Notes under the pieces: generated by a model
Told to the model about the DNA's origin: nothing
What the model saw: the letters and a program-made list of their open reading frames with translations, nothing else
The model's database searches: none
Assembly: GCA_018364155.1 (NCBI GenBank)
Contig: JAGZMM010000006.1
Span: forward strand, 1-64,000
Source: Clostridiales bacterium
GTDB lineage: Bacteria; Bacillota; Clostridia; Oscillospirales; Acutalibacteraceae
DNA length: 64,000 bases
Reading direction: 5' to 3'
Made by a program: the position numbers and the translations under genes
Shown: one piece after another, positions 16,744 to 25,384 of the stretch
Layout of the letters: each line of letters opens with the position of its first letter
Position numbering within the stretch: position 1 is the stretch's first letter

Positions 16744-16764
16744 GCGCCAAAAACAGGGTTTCTC

Positions 16765-17256
16765 TCAGACCGGATAGGGCGGTTCGTTCACCGCCGCCGA
16801 GGCGGCCATATGAACGGGATAATGCAGATCCGCCGCAATGGAATCGGCGTTGCGCCGGATGGTTCCCAGCGTGTCGAAAAATTGCGCCGCCTGCGACTCT
16901 GATACCCCTTGCATCATACGGGAATACCAATCTCCCACTAGGTGATCGATCTGATCGCGTTTTTCATAGGCCTTTTCCGTCAGATACACACTTTTGACCC
17001 GCTTGTCCACCTTGTCCTTGACCCGGAACACATAGTCCTTCTCTTCCAAAGACTTGATGCCGCGGGAAACCGTGGCTTTGTCCAGATAAGTCAGTTTCGA
17101 TAGCTCGTCTTGGCTGGTGCCGTTGGCGTTATAGAGCATAAACAATAGGGAAAATTCAATGTTGGTCAGACGGAGGGAAGCCAAATGTTTGGAGAGAAAC
17201 ATTTGAAAATTATAGAAAATCCCCAGAAAATCCTTTCCCACGGTAAAAAGAGACAT
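16765..17256 (-). CDS. MarR family transcriptional regulator
   Basis: The 163-residue protein has the MarR winged-helix fold: LTNIEFSLLFMLYNANGTSQDELSKL, the recognition helix region DKATVSRGIKSLEEKDYV and the wing RVKDKVDKRVKSVYLTEKA. MarR proteins bind palindromic operators as dimers and often respond to small phenolic ligands or oxidants. The last about 20 residues (HMAASAAVNEPPYPV) are an unusual Ala/Pro-rich tail. It has its own promoter and no co-transcribed target, so its regulon cannot be deduced. Confidence 0.9.
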   Translation of the reverse strand: MSLFTVGKDFLGIFYNFQMFLSKHLASLRLTNIEFSLLFMLYNANGTSQDELSKLTYLDKATVSRGIKSLEEKDYVFRVKDKVDKRVKSVYLTEKAYEKRDQIDHLVGDWYSRMMQGVSESQAAQFFDTLGTIRRNADSIAADLHYPVHMAASAAVNEPPYPV

Positions 17257-17332
17257 GCCGCATCCTCCTTTTCTTTTGTGTTGGTGAAAGTTCTAGGAAC
17301 CCAAATCGGGTACAGCTGGAAAGAATGCAAAA

Positions 17333-17361
17333 ATTATAACATATTGGAAGGTGAATAACAA
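17333..17361 (-). promoter_or_regulatory. Promoter of the marR-family gene
   Basis: On the minus strand TTGTTA and a perfect TATAAT are 17 nt apart, about 77 nt before the start codon. The remaining 180 nt up to the next promoter on the plus strand are AT-rich and show no gene. Confidence 0.7.
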
Positions 17362-17545
17362 TGTTTTCCTGAATCCTTCCGCAATTTTTACCCATAATTA
17401 TACAAATAAACAGAATTCTTGTTCTAGAGTGGTAGCTTTTTTATTTTGCCTTTTCGGCGAAAATCATAAATTATATAGACAAAAAGACAGTTTAAACAAA
17501 TTTTTTATCTAAAAAATGAATAGTTTGTAAAGTCGTTGGGAATGA

Positions 17546-17574
17546 TAGACATTTTTTCGATTGTGTTGTATAAT
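17546..17574 (+). promoter_or_regulatory. Promoter of the lipoprotein gene at 17613
   Basis: TAGACA (17546-17551) and TATAAT (17569-17574) are separated by 17 nt. The predicted transcript starts about 30 nt upstream of the TTG start codon. Confidence 0.7.
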
Positions 17575-17612
17575 CAAGTCGAAAACCCATTGAGAAAGGC
17601 AGTTGGAAAACG

Positions 17613-18674
17613 TTGAAATTATTAAAACGTGCTGCCGCGGCAGTGATGGCGTTGGTCCTCGCGCTGGCGGCAACCGGATGTGACCGCATCCGACAGGACG
17701 ATATCGCGGTGACGGGTGTGGAAAACTCCGTTTCCGTCGGCGTCTACCGTGCATTCCAGGTAGACAATACCGGCAACGCCATGGCATATGTGGAAAACAC
17801 GAACGATATGGTCAACCAGACCATCGATGGAAAGCCTGCGGCCCAGTGGATCAAGGAACAGACGGAATCTCAGCTGCGGTACTACATCGGGATAGAGGAA
17901 AAGTTGCGTCAGCTGGGAAAGATTCCGCTTACCAGCGAACAGCAGGAGAGCATAAAGGAAAGCGCCGAAACCCAATGGACCACCAACGGCGCGTCTCTTT
18001 ATTACGAGCCCAACAATGTTTCAAAGAAAAGCTTTGAGACGTATATTTATTATAAGTCCCTTCCGTCCATCCTGCTGGAAGCTATGTATGGCAAGGATGG
18101 GGCGCAAGCGGTTTCCGACGAGCAGCTTCTGGCCTTTGCGAAGGACAATGTGCTGATGGCCAATTATATGTGGGTGCTTAAAAATGCAGCGGTCGTTTCT
18201 GGGGCGGAGGAAAAGAACGCCGCGCTGGTGGAGGCCTTCGAAGGGTATCGAGACGGGGTCAACAACGGCCAGATGACCTGGGCGGACGTGGTCGCAGCGG
18301 AGGAAAGCCGGATGAATTCCGATTCCACCCAGCCCAAGAGCAACAACAAGGAGACCTGGGTGAATTCCAAAAACGCGGTCAATCTGACCGACGCGATCAA
18401 GGAGCAGTTCTTTGCCACCGAACCGGGCAAGGCGCTGCTGGTTCCTGATGCGCCCAGCAACATGATTTATTTCTTTATACGTTTTACCGATGCGCAGATG
18501 CTTTCCTACATCAATGAAAACCGTACGGAAATTCTCAGCCAATATACGGGTGATTCTTTGGAAGAGGATATGACGGCTTACGGCGAAGCGTTAGCCATCA
18601 CATTTGACGAAGAAAAGCTCAGCGTTCTTTCCATTGAAGACATCGTCATTGATACTGGGGACGAAGAGGAATAA
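17613..18674 (+). CDS. Lipoprotein of unknown function, possibly PrsA/SurA-like
   Basis: The 353-residue protein starts at a TTG and has a lipoprotein signal peptide with lipobox ATGC (Cys at about residue 23). The mature part is acidic and mostly helical: an N-terminal region with VSVGVYRAFQ and a central region like QLGKIPLTSEQQESIKESAETQW. This resembles the chaperone domain of extracytoplasmic PrsA/SurA foldases, but I see no parvulin catalytic domain. Such proteins are common in Oscillospiraceae. Function is not assigned. The next gene, also for an exported lipoprotein, is separated by a hairpin. Confidence 0.7.
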   Translation: MKLLKRAAAAVMALVLALAATGCDRIRQDDIAVTGVENSVSVGVYRAFQVDNTGNAMAYVENTNDMVNQTIDGKPAAQWIKEQTESQLRYYIGIEEKLRQLGKIPLTSEQQESIKESAETQWTTNGASLYYEPNNVSKKSFETYIYYKSLPSILLEAMYGKDGAQAVSDEQLLAFAKDNVLMANYMWVLKNAAVVSGAEEKNAALVEAFEGYRDGVNNGQMTWADVVAAEESRMNSDSTQPKSNNKETWVNSKNAVNLTDAIKEQFFATEPGKALLVPDAPSNMIYFFIRFTDAQMLSYINENRTEILSQYTGDSLEEDMTAYGEALAITFDEEKLSVLSIEDIVIDTGDEEE

Positions 18675-18701
18675 CCATACAGTGAAGAAAAGGAACTTAT
18701 T

Positions 18702-18740
18702 TGCATCCGTGCGGCGTCACACCGCACGGATGCATTTGAT
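18702..18740 (+). terminator. Hairpin between lipoprotein gene and apbE
   Basis: A 13-bp stem (18702-18714 with 18722-18734) is followed only by TTTG. It may be a weak terminator or an intercistronic stabilising hairpin. Confidence 0.55.
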
Positions 18741-18753
18741 TGAGGAGGTTGCA

Positions 18754-19731
18754 ATGGGGAAGAGAGTGACGGCCGGATGTTTGGCCGTGTTTTTGTTTGC
18801 GATTTTATTTTCCGGCTGCAGCCGCCTTCCCCATGAGCCCATCCGGCGGCAGGACTTTCTGTTCGACACCATCGTCACCGTCACCCTTTACGACAAGGAG
18901 GACGAGGCGCTGCTTTCCCAGTGTATGGAGCTGGGGCGGCGGTATGAGAACCTGCTCAGCCGCACCAAGGAAGGAAGCGACATTTGGCGGATTAACCACG
19001 CAGACGGGCAGCCAGTTGCCGTTTCTTCGGAAACGGCCCGGCTGATTGAAACGGCCCTCTCCTACTGCGCCATGGCAGACGGCGGGTATGATATCACCAT
19101 CGGCGCGGTGTCCGAACTGTGGGACTTTCGGGCTGACGAACCGTCGCTCCCTGCAAGCGGGCAAATGAAAGAAGCCCTTAAAACAGTGGATTACCGGGGC
19201 GTAAACGTAGACGGCAACACCGTGACTCTTACCGTACCCGGCGCGCAGCTGGATTTGGGGTCCATCGCCAAGGGATACATCGCCGACCGGATGGCGGATC
19301 TGCTGCGCGAACAGGGAGTCCAGAGCGCCATTCTCGATCTGGGTGGCAATATCTATGTGCTGGGCGGCAAACCGGACGGGACGGATTTTCGAGTGGGGGT
19401 TCAGTCTCCGTTTGACGAAAGCCAGCTGGGCGCTGTGTCGGTAAAAGACAAATCCCTGGTCACTTCCGGGGTCAACCAGCGGGGATTTACCATAGACGGC
19501 AAACGCTACCATCATTTGCTCGACCCCGAAACCGGCTATCCCATTGACAACGGCCTTGCCAGCGTGACAGTGGTCACCGACCGGTCGGTGGATGGGGACG
19601 CACTGTCTACGGTGCTGTTTTGCCTGGGGGAAGAGCAAGGAATGGAGCTGGCTGCACGGCTGGGAATCGAGGCGGCGTTCGTGCGAGACGACGGGCAAAT
19701 CGTGCAGACGGCCGGCATGGGGCTTTCATAG
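18754..19731 (+). CDS. apbE: FAD:protein FMN transferase (ApbE family lipoprotein)
   Basis: ApbE attaches FMN from FAD to a Thr of flavoproteins such as Rnf or Nqr subunits, outside the membrane. The 325-residue protein has a lipobox FSGC. Family motifs are FDTIVTVTLYD, LDLGSIAKGYIADRM, LDLGGNIYVLGGKPDG, and the C-terminal block HHLLDPETGYPIDNGLASVTV followed by VDGDALSTVLF, which contains the metal/flavin-binding Asp. The start is chosen for GAGGAGG 7 nt upstream. No flavoprotein substrate gene lies nearby. Confidence 0.93.
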   Translation: MGKRVTAGCLAVFLFAILFSGCSRLPHEPIRRQDFLFDTIVTVTLYDKEDEALLSQCMELGRRYENLLSRTKEGSDIWRINHADGQPVAVSSETARLIETALSYCAMADGGYDITIGAVSELWDFRADEPSLPASGQMKEALKTVDYRGVNVDGNTVTLTVPGAQLDLGSIAKGYIADRMADLLREQGVQSAILDLGGNIYVLGGKPDGTDFRVGVQSPFDESQLGAVSVKDKSLVTSGVNQRGFTIDGKRYHHLLDPETGYPIDNGLASVTVVTDRSVDGDALSTVLFCLGEEQGMELAARLGIEAAFVRDDGQIVQTAGMGLS

Positions 19732-19946
19732 CTGAACTGGGCGGATCCCGCTTTTCTTCTGCGGTCATTCTCTGGCGGCCATACGTCAAAAACCGAAAAA
19801 CGAGCAGCGTTTTCGTTTGCGGCAGAACAATCAAAAAAGCAAAGTTTATTCGGACTTTTTGATTTTATAAAAGAAAAATGCGCTGCCTGATTTTTTCATC
19901 TTCTTATCCATCCATTGACACGGTTTAAGGCACGCATGGAGGACAT

Positions 19947-19983
19947 GCTATTGATGCGGCGGTTTTTCCGCCGCATCAATAGC
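19947..19983 (+). other. Strong 16-bp hairpin in the leader of the DUF3298 gene
   Basis: Perfectly complementary 16-nt arms (19947-19962 and 19968-19983) flank a T5 loop. No T tract follows, so it does not look like a terminator, and it ends 37 nt before the GTG start of the next gene. The rest of the 290-nt gap after apbE (19732-19946) shows no gene and no convincing terminator. Confidence 0.6.
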
Positions 19984-20020
19984 AGCTTGAAAAAGCCCGA
20001 GCGCAAAGGGCGGAGATTTT

Positions 20021-20701
20021 GTGAAAAAAGCAATCTCGGTATTGTGTGCAGCGGTGTTTATGATGGCGGTGGGAACTCCGGTTCTCGCAGCGCAGTCCAA
20101 CGTGCGGATTCAATCGATTCAGGAAGAAATGACAGGCGAAAGGGCACAGTTTTCGGTATCCTATCCAAGATTGACCTGTATGAGCGATGAAAAAGCCCAG
20201 GAACGTCTGAATGTGATGCTGGCCGAACAGGCCAAACGTGCCAAGGTAGAAGTGAAAGCAGCCATGGAAAAGGGCGACCCTGTCGATGGGGAAATCGGCT
20301 TTGAAACGGCTCGAAACGGTGGCGGCATTGTAAGCCTGGTTATCCACGAATATCTGTATACCGGAGGCGCAAACGGGCGGACCACAAAGGAAGGGTTTAC
20401 CTTTTTGAGCACTACTGGACAGAAACTGGAATTGATGGATCTGCTTAAACCAGACAGCGGAGCGCTGGAAACCATCAATGGAGAAATCAGCCGGCAGATT
20501 GAGGAGAGAGGCCTTGTAGGCGAGCAAATCGAAGAATTTACGAGCATTGCAAGAAACCAGCCTTATTATCTGACCGGTGACTCTCTGGTGATTCTTATTC
20601 CAGAAATTACACTGTTCGCGCATTCCGCTGGCGTGGTGGAATTCCCAATTCCCCTGACCCAGCTGGAAGACCAATTGCAGGACTTTGTAAAACCGTGCTG
20701 A
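20021..20701 (+). CDS. Secreted DUF3298/RsiV-like protein
   Basis: The 226-residue protein starts at GTG with GGAG upstream and has a cleavable signal peptide (about residues 1-23, TPVLAAQS). The rest matches the DUF4163-DUF3298 layout of the extracytoplasmic part of RsiV and of PdaC: a Tyr/Pro-rich N-terminal part, then YTGGANGRTTKEGFTFLSTTGQKL and DLLKP. In RsiV this module binds lysozyme, but here there is no membrane anchor or sigma-binding part, so only a secreted ligand-binding or cell-wall role can be suggested. Single gene with its own terminator. Confidence 0.8.
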   Translation: MKKAISVLCAAVFMMAVGTPVLAAQSNVRIQSIQEEMTGERAQFSVSYPRLTCMSDEKAQERLNVMLAEQAKRAKVEVKAAMEKGDPVDGEIGFETARNGGGIVSLVIHEYLYTGGANGRTTKEGFTFLSTTGQKLELMDLLKPDSGALETINGEISRQIEERGLVGEQIEEFTSIARNQPYYLTGDSLVILIPEITLFAHSAGVVEFPIPLTQLEDQLQDFVKPC

Positions 20702-20708
20702 CACACGG

Positions 20709-20744
20709 CAGCGGACGGCAACAGCCGTCCGCTGTTTTCTTTTT
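20709..20744 (+). terminator. Rho-independent terminator after the DUF3298 gene
   Basis: An 11-bp stem (20709-20719 with 20724-20734) with AACA loop is followed by a T-rich tract of about 10 nt, 8 nt after the stop codon. Confidence 0.92.
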
Positions 20745-20758
20745 ACAAGAAGATGCAG

Positions 20759-20785
20759 TTGCTTTTTTCAAAATTGGATTATAAT
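20759..20785 (+). promoter_or_regulatory. Possible promoter of the chromate transporter genes
   Basis: A perfect TATAAT (20780-20785) has TTGCTT 15 nt upstream. The spacing is short, so this is tentative. Confidence 0.4.
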
Positions 20786-20938
20786 AAAGAAATAGCCTGA
20801 CAGACGGAAAGTGCCGCCGGGCCGAAAAGAAAGCAACGGTACATAAGCAAACCCTTTCGCGGCAGCGCACCAAAGACGGCTGGGAAAAGAAGCAAACGCA
20901 TCGGCCTAGTGAATCGGTTTGATAAAAAGGAGCGCTCC

Positions 20939-21511
20939 ATGAAACACAATCCCGCTTTTTATTGGAAGCTGTTTTCTTCCACCTTTGCTTTAAGCGCCTT
21001 CACATTTGGAGGCGGTTATGTCATCATTCCACTGATGCGAAAGAAGTTCGTCGAGCAGTACCGCTGGATCGGGGAAGAGGAGATGCTGGACTTGACCGCT
21101 ATCGCCCAGTCCTCGCCCGGAGCCATTGCGGTCAACGCCTCCATCCTCATTGGATACCGCCTGGCCGGAATTCCCGGAGCGCTGGTGACGATTTTGGGAA
21201 CCGTCCTGCCGCCTCTATTGATTTTGTCGGTCCTGTCCTATTTTTACGCCGCCTTTCGTGCCAACCGGGTGGTGGCAGCGGTGCTCAAGGGAATGCAGGC
21301 GGGAGTGGCGGCGGTTATTTTCGATGTGGTAGTGGGGATGGCAATCCAGGTGGGAAAGGAAAAGAAGCTTCTTTCTGTCCTTATGATGCTCGGGGCATTT
21401 GCCGCCGCCTATCTGCTTGGGTGGAATGTGATCCTGATTTTGCTCATTTGCGGCCTGCTGGGAGCGGGCCGCGCCCTTTACGGGGAGAGACAGGGAGGGG
21501 AGAAGGAATGA
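20939..21511 (+). CDS. Chromate transporter family protein, subunit 1
   Basis: The 190-residue protein is one half-size member of the CHR family, which moves chromate or related oxyanions. It shows the family signature FTFGGGYVIIPLM near residue 25 and SSPGAIAVNASILIG near residue 62, followed by four to five hydrophobic segments. The start is chosen for AAGGAG 7 nt upstream; ten further in-frame codons upstream have no support. The stop overlaps the start of the second half-size gene (ATGA), so the two are made together and probably form a heterodimer. Confidence 0.9.
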   Translation: MKHNPAFYWKLFSSTFALSAFTFGGGYVIIPLMRKKFVEQYRWIGEEEMLDLTAIAQSSPGAIAVNASILIGYRLAGIPGALVTILGTVLPPLLILSVLSYFYAAFRANRVVAAVLKGMQAGVAAVIFDVVVGMAIQVGKEKKLLSVLMMLGAFAAAYLLGWNVILILLICGLLGAGRALYGERQGGEKE

Positions 21512-22083
21512 TGGCCTACCTTGCGCTTTTTTGGAGCTTTTTTCAGATCGGGCTTTTTAGCATCGGCGGCGGGTACGCTGCCATGCCGCTGATCCAGGAG
21601 CAGGTGGTAGAGATAAACGGCTGGCTGAGTTTGGGAGAGTTTGCCGATGTGGTAACCCTATCCCAGATGACGCCCGGCCCCATCGCCATCAACGCGGCTA
21701 CCTTTGTAGGTATCCGGGTGGGCGGAGTCGGCGGTGCCATCGTGGCTACGCTGGGCTGTATCACGCCCTCCTGCGTGATCGTGCTCATCCTGGCAAAGCT
21801 TTATTACAAATACCGGTCTCTGTCGCTGATCAAGGGAGTGCTCGCAGGGCTGCGCCCGGCAGTGGTGGCGCTGATTGCGGCGGCGGGCATGTCTATCTTG
21901 ACTCTGTCCTTCTGGGGAACGGGCGGGGAAATCCGCCTGGCATCCACCGACTGGGTTGCGGTATTCCTTTTTGCAGCCGGCTTTTTCGTGCTGCGCAAGT
22001 GGAAGCCAAACCCGGTTTTTGTCATGCTGGGAGCAGGTGCCTTGGGCGGAGCGCTTTACCTGATTTTGGACCTTCCCGTGTGA
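21508..22083 (+). CDS. Chromate transporter family protein, subunit 2
   Basis: The 191-residue half-size CHR protein has FSIGGGYAAMPLIQEQVV near residue 15 and SQMTPGPIAINAATFVGIRVGG near residue 52. It starts with ATGATG overlapping the stop of subunit 1. Paired short CHR proteins are typical of Firmicutes. Real substrate in an anaerobe is uncertain; chromate transport is the family name rather than a demonstrated function here. Confidence 0.9.
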   Translation: MMAYLALFWSFFQIGLFSIGGGYAAMPLIQEQVVEINGWLSLGEFADVVTLSQMTPGPIAINAATFVGIRVGGVGGAIVATLGCITPSCVIVLILAKLYYKYRSLSLIKGVLAGLRPAVVALIAAAGMSILTLSFWGTGGEIRLASTDWVAVFLFAAGFFVLRKWKPNPVFVMLGAGALGGALYLILDLPV

Positions 22084-22127
22084 ACACGGCCTTAACATCC
22101 AGACTGGTTTCTTTATGGGATCTTTTC

Positions 22128-22156
22128 TTGTATTTTTCCTCTCACAGGACTATATT
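22128..22156 (+). promoter_or_regulatory. Promoter of dapA
   Basis: TTGTAT (22128-22133) and TATATT (22151-22156) are 17 nt apart, 62 nt before the dapA start. The short leader contains a 6-bp hairpin (ACAGGT/ACCTGT) but no riboswitch motif I recognise. Confidence 0.6.
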
Positions 22157-22217
22157 GATACCAACAGGTATGCCACCTGTACCAAAAGGAAATTTTCGAA
22201 AAACGAGAGGGTTTATC

Positions 22218-23162
22218 ATGAAAAAAACCGTGTTTCGAGGTTGTGCCACTGCCATCGTCACTCCCATGAAGGATGACGGCGCCATTGATTACCACATACT
22301 TAACGCGTTGCTGGAGCACCAGCTTGCAAACCATGCCGACGCCATTGTCGTAGCCGGAACCACGGGGGAAGCTTCCACCATGACCGATGAGGAGCATCTG
22401 GAAGTCATTCGGTTTACCGCCGCGGTGGTAAATGGCCGGGTGCCGGTGATCGCCGGCGTGGGAGGTAACTGCACCCAGCACGCGGTCAGCCTGTCCAAGC
22501 TCGCTCAGAAGGCGGGTGCGGACGCTCTGTTACACGTAACCCCCTACTACAATAAGACCTCCCAGGAGGGACTCTATCAGCATTTCAAAGCCTGTGCCCA
22601 GGCGGCCGATCTGCCGGTTATCCTCTATAATGTTCCCTCCCGCACCGGCGTGAATATCCAGCCGGACACCTGTGTGCGGCTTTGCGAGGTGGAAAACATC
22701 GTCGGTATCAAAGAAGCCAGCGGCAGCATTTCCCAGATGGCTCAGATTGCCGCCCGCTGCGGCAACCGGCTGGACATCTACTGCGGCAACGACGACCAGA
22801 TTACCCCGTCCCTTTCGCTGGGTGCCAAGGGCGTAATTTCGGTGCTGGCCAACCTGCTGCCTCATGTAGTCCACGACATCTGCCAGAGCTACCGGGACGG
22901 CAATGTCCAGCACAGCACATCGTTGCAGCTGCAGTATCTGGACTTGATCGGAGCCTTGTTTTCCGACGTCAATCCTATTCCGGTCAAACAGGCTCTGCGG
23001 TTTATGGGCGTGCCGGTGGGACCCTGTCGTCTGCCCTTGTGTGAGATGGAGCAGGAGAAGGCGGAAAAACTGTGGAAGGTGATGCAAAAGCACGGCCTTT
23101 GCGCGGCGAGCCGGACGTATTTTGCCCTGCCGATTCTAAACGGAAACATGGTTTCCGCGTAA
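22218..23162 (+). CDS. dapA: 4-hydroxy-tetrahydrodipicolinate synthase
   Basis: DapA condenses pyruvate with aspartate semialdehyde in lysine and diaminopimelate synthesis. The 314-residue TIM-barrel protein has GTTGEAST (T48, T49), the proton-relay Tyr in ILYNVPSRTG (Y137) and the Schiff-base lysine in GIKEASGS (K165). It carries a C-terminal tail about 15-20 residues longer than usual (CAASRTYFALPILNGNMVSA). The ATG at 22218 has a GAGAGGG site. It is a single gene with its own promoter; other lysine genes are not near. Related aldolases of the family differ in active-site residues, so DapA is the best call. Confidence 0.92.
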   Translation: MKKTVFRGCATAIVTPMKDDGAIDYHILNALLEHQLANHADAIVVAGTTGEASTMTDEEHLEVIRFTAAVVNGRVPVIAGVGGNCTQHAVSLSKLAQKAGADALLHVTPYYNKTSQEGLYQHFKACAQAADLPVILYNVPSRTGVNIQPDTCVRLCEVENIVGIKEASGSISQMAQIAARCGNRLDIYCGNDDQITPSLSLGAKGVISVLANLLPHVVHDICQSYRDGNVQHSTSLQLQYLDLIGALFSDVNPIPVKQALRFMGVPVGPCRLPLCEMEQEKAEKLWKVMQKHGLCAASRTYFALPILNGNMVSA

Positions 23163-23390
23163 AAATTCGAAGATATCCGCTTGTCTGCGGTTTTATTTGA
23201 ACAGGAGGCAACTGATTATTTCGGCGGCCTCCTGTTCGTTGCGTTTTGCATTGTTGGAAGGGAACTGGAGAATGCAGCAAAGACATGGGGACGCTCATGT
23301 TGAGCGGGAGTTTTACTCTTCGGAAATATCATTGCAAGGAAAGACATTCTGGAGCAAACGCTGCAGGATTGTGTTGGGTATCGTAAAAAA

Positions 23391-23429
23391 TGCAAAAACG
23401 CGGGACCATTATGGTCCCGCGTTTTTGCA
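23391..23429. terminator. Bidirectional terminator between dapA and rex
   Basis: A perfect 19-bp inverted repeat (23391-23409 with 23411-23429) carries A5 and T5 runs in its arms. A second, weaker hairpin follows dapA at 23200-23238. Confidence 0.9.
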
Positions 23430-23454
23430 TCTGGCGTACCGGCACAAAAAGCGC

Positions 23455-24102
23455 CTATTCTTTTTCCTCCAGCTCAGAAACCCGGTAGCTTAAAGTCAAG
23501 AGGCTGTCCCCTAAATGAACGTTTTCGATGACCGCATCAGGGAAATGGACCGACAGGTCATAGTGGCTGAAATTCCAGAACCCCTTGATACCGAGCTTGG
23601 TCAGACGGGTCGCCATCTCATGGGTGGATTCTCTTGGGATACACAGCACCGCTACCGCCGGATGATTGCGGCTGCAAAATTCCTCCAAGCCCCGGCTGTC
23701 CTGCACCGGGATTCCCTTGATGACCTGGCCGATGAGGTTGGGATTTTGATCGAAAATGCCGATCAGGTCGAACCCGCGGGTTTCAAACGCCATGTGGTTG
23801 GCGATGGCGCGCCCTAAATTGCCCGCACCGATCAGGATTGCCCGGCGGCGCTTATCCGTCCCCAGGATTTTCCCGATTTCCCGGTACAGCTGGTCCACGA
23901 TATACCCGTATCCCTGCTGCCCGAATCCACCGAAACAGTTGAGATCCTGCCGGATCTGCGACGCGGTCAGCCCCATACGCTGGGAAAGCTCCCGCGACGA
24001 AATGCGGGTGACCCCGTGCTTGAGCAGGTCCCCCAGAAACCGGTAGTACCGGGGAAGGCGCCGGATTACCGACATGGAGATGTTTTCCCGTTTGTTGCTC
24101 AT
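23455..24102 (-). CDS. rex: Redox-sensing transcriptional repressor Rex
   Basis: Rex represses fermentation and respiration genes when NADH is low and leaves DNA when NADH rises. The 215-residue protein has the N-terminal winged helix (PRYYRFLGDLLKHGVTRISSRELS, ASQIRQDLNCFGGFGQQGYGY) and the Rossmann motif GAGNLGRAIANH near residue 92, then IFDQNP and a C-terminal domain-swap helix. Length is normal. It lies just downstream of icd and acn on the same strand but behind a terminator, so probably has its own promoter. No Rex box was found in the nearby gaps. Confidence 0.95.
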   Translation of the reverse strand: MSNKRENISMSVIRRLPRYYRFLGDLLKHGVTRISSRELSQRMGLTASQIRQDLNCFGGFGQQGYGYIVDQLYREIGKILGTDKRRRAILIGAGNLGRAIANHMAFETRGFDLIGIFDQNPNLIGQVIKGIPVQDSRGLEEFCSRNHPAVAVLCIPRESTHEMATRLTKLGIKGFWNFSHYDLSVHFPDAVIENVHLGDSLLTLSYRVSELEEKE

Positions 24103-24143
24103 CGTTTCTCATCCTTTGTTCTGATAGCCGTGGGGTTGCAAGA

Positions 24144-24173
24144 AAAGGGCACGGCCCGGGCCGTGCCCTTTTT
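24144..24173 (-). terminator. Terminator after icd
   Basis: A 13-bp GC-rich palindrome with flanking A and T runs lies 13 nt after the icd stop codon on the minus strand, separating icd from rex. Confidence 0.9.
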
Positions 24174-24185
24174 GTCCGCATGGAA

Positions 24186-25352
24186 TTAGTTCTGCATTGC
24201 CTCGATGGTCTGCATCACGTATTCGCCGAACTGGCTGCAGGTAGCGCCCGTATCCCGTCCGGTGATGACGTACTTCTTCTCTTCGTACATGCACTTGTCC
24301 AGCGCTTTTTCCAGCAGGTCCGCCTTTTCCTGGCGGCCGATGTGGCTAAGGAGCATCACCGCCGCGCGCAGCATGGAACAGGGGTCTGCGTACTGGCCGC
24401 GGCCTTCGTTCATCATGCGGGGAGCGGAGCCGTGGATGGCTTCGAACATGGCGTAATGCTTGCCCAGGTTCGCGCTGCCGGCGGTGCCCACACCACCCTG
24501 GAACTCTGCCGCCTCGTCGGTGATGATGTCGCCGTAGAGGTTCGGCAGGATAAACACCTTGAAATCGGTGCGGCGTTTTTCGTCGATCAGCTTCGCAGTG
24601 GTGATGTCAATGTACCAGTCGTCGGTGATGATCTCGGGGTATTCTTTGCCGATCTCCTGGCACAGGCGCAAAAACTTGCCGTCGGTGGTTTTGACCACGT
24701 TTGCCTTGGTGATGATGGAAACCCGCTCCTTCTTATTCTTGCGGGCATAGTCGTAAGCAAGGCGGGCGATGCGCTCGGTGCCCTGGGTGGTGGTAACGGT
24801 AAAGTCCACCGCCAGGTCGTCGGTCACGTTGACGCCGCAGGAACCCAAGGTGTAGGCGCCTTCCGTGTTCTCCCGGAAGAAGGTCCAGTCAATCCCCTTT
24901 TCCGGCACCTTTACCGGGCGGACGTTGGCAAACAGGTCCAGCTCCTTGCGCATGGCCACGTTTGCCGACTCGATGTTGGGCCACGGGTCACCAGCACGGG
25001 GCGTGGTGGTCGGGCCCTTTAAGATGACATGGCACTTTTTCAGCTCGGCGAGCACATCGTCGGGAATCGCCTTGCCTACTTCGGCGCGGTGCTCGATGGT
25101 CAGCCCGTCGATGGTGCGAAATTCCACCTTGCCCGCCTCAACCTCATCCTTGAGGAGGTACTCGAGGACCCGGGCGGCTTCATTGGTGATGATCGGGCCG
25201 ATCCCGTCCCCGCCGCACACGCCGATGATCAGCTTGTCAAGGTGCTCAAAATCGGTGAACTCCTTGTCTGCCTTCATCCGCTCCACCCGTTCGAGCTGGG
25301 CGCGCATGACCTGTTCAAATTTTGCTAGGGCTGCCGTGATTTTGTCTTCCAT
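24186..25352 (-). CDS. icd: Isocitrate dehydrogenase (NAD(P)-dependent, isocitrate/isopropylmalate dehydrogenase family)
   Basis: The enzyme oxidises isocitrate to 2-oxoglutarate, feeding glutamate synthesis in anaerobes. The 388-residue protein has GGDGIGP, substrate-binding ESANVAMRKELDLFANVRP, ENTEGAYT, the catalytic lysine in TKANVVKTTDG, metal-binding Asp in NLYGDIITDEAAE and the nucleotide loop HGSAPRM. Coenzyme preference cannot be settled by eye. The start at 25352 is chosen for AGGAGG 8 nt upstream. It follows the aconitase gene by 32 nt, so both steps from citrate to 2-oxoglutarate are in one operon. Confidence 0.9.
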   Translation of the reverse strand: MEDKITAALAKFEQVMRAQLERVERMKADKEFTDFEHLDKLIIGVCGGDGIGPIITNEAARVLEYLLKDEVEAGKVEFRTIDGLTIEHRAEVGKAIPDDVLAELKKCHVILKGPTTTPRAGDPWPNIESANVAMRKELDLFANVRPVKVPEKGIDWTFFRENTEGAYTLGSCGVNVTDDLAVDFTVTTTQGTERIARLAYDYARKNKKERVSIITKANVVKTTDGKFLRLCQEIGKEYPEIITDDWYIDITTAKLIDEKRRTDFKVFILPNLYGDIITDEAAEFQGGVGTAGSANLGKHYAMFEAIHGSAPRMMNEGRGQYADPCSMLRAAVMLLSHIGRQEKADLLEKALDKCMYEEKKYVITGRDTGATCSQFGEYVMQTIEAMQN

Positions 25353-25384
25353 TCGTGTTTCCTCCTGGCTCAAAGTAAAAAGGC

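Noticed and set aside
20962..21507. A 373-codon frame covering both chromate transporter genes in one frame.
   Set aside because: Its first half is out of frame with the real first subunit and shows no CHR motifs. The second subunit starts at 21508 with a clear ATGA overlap.
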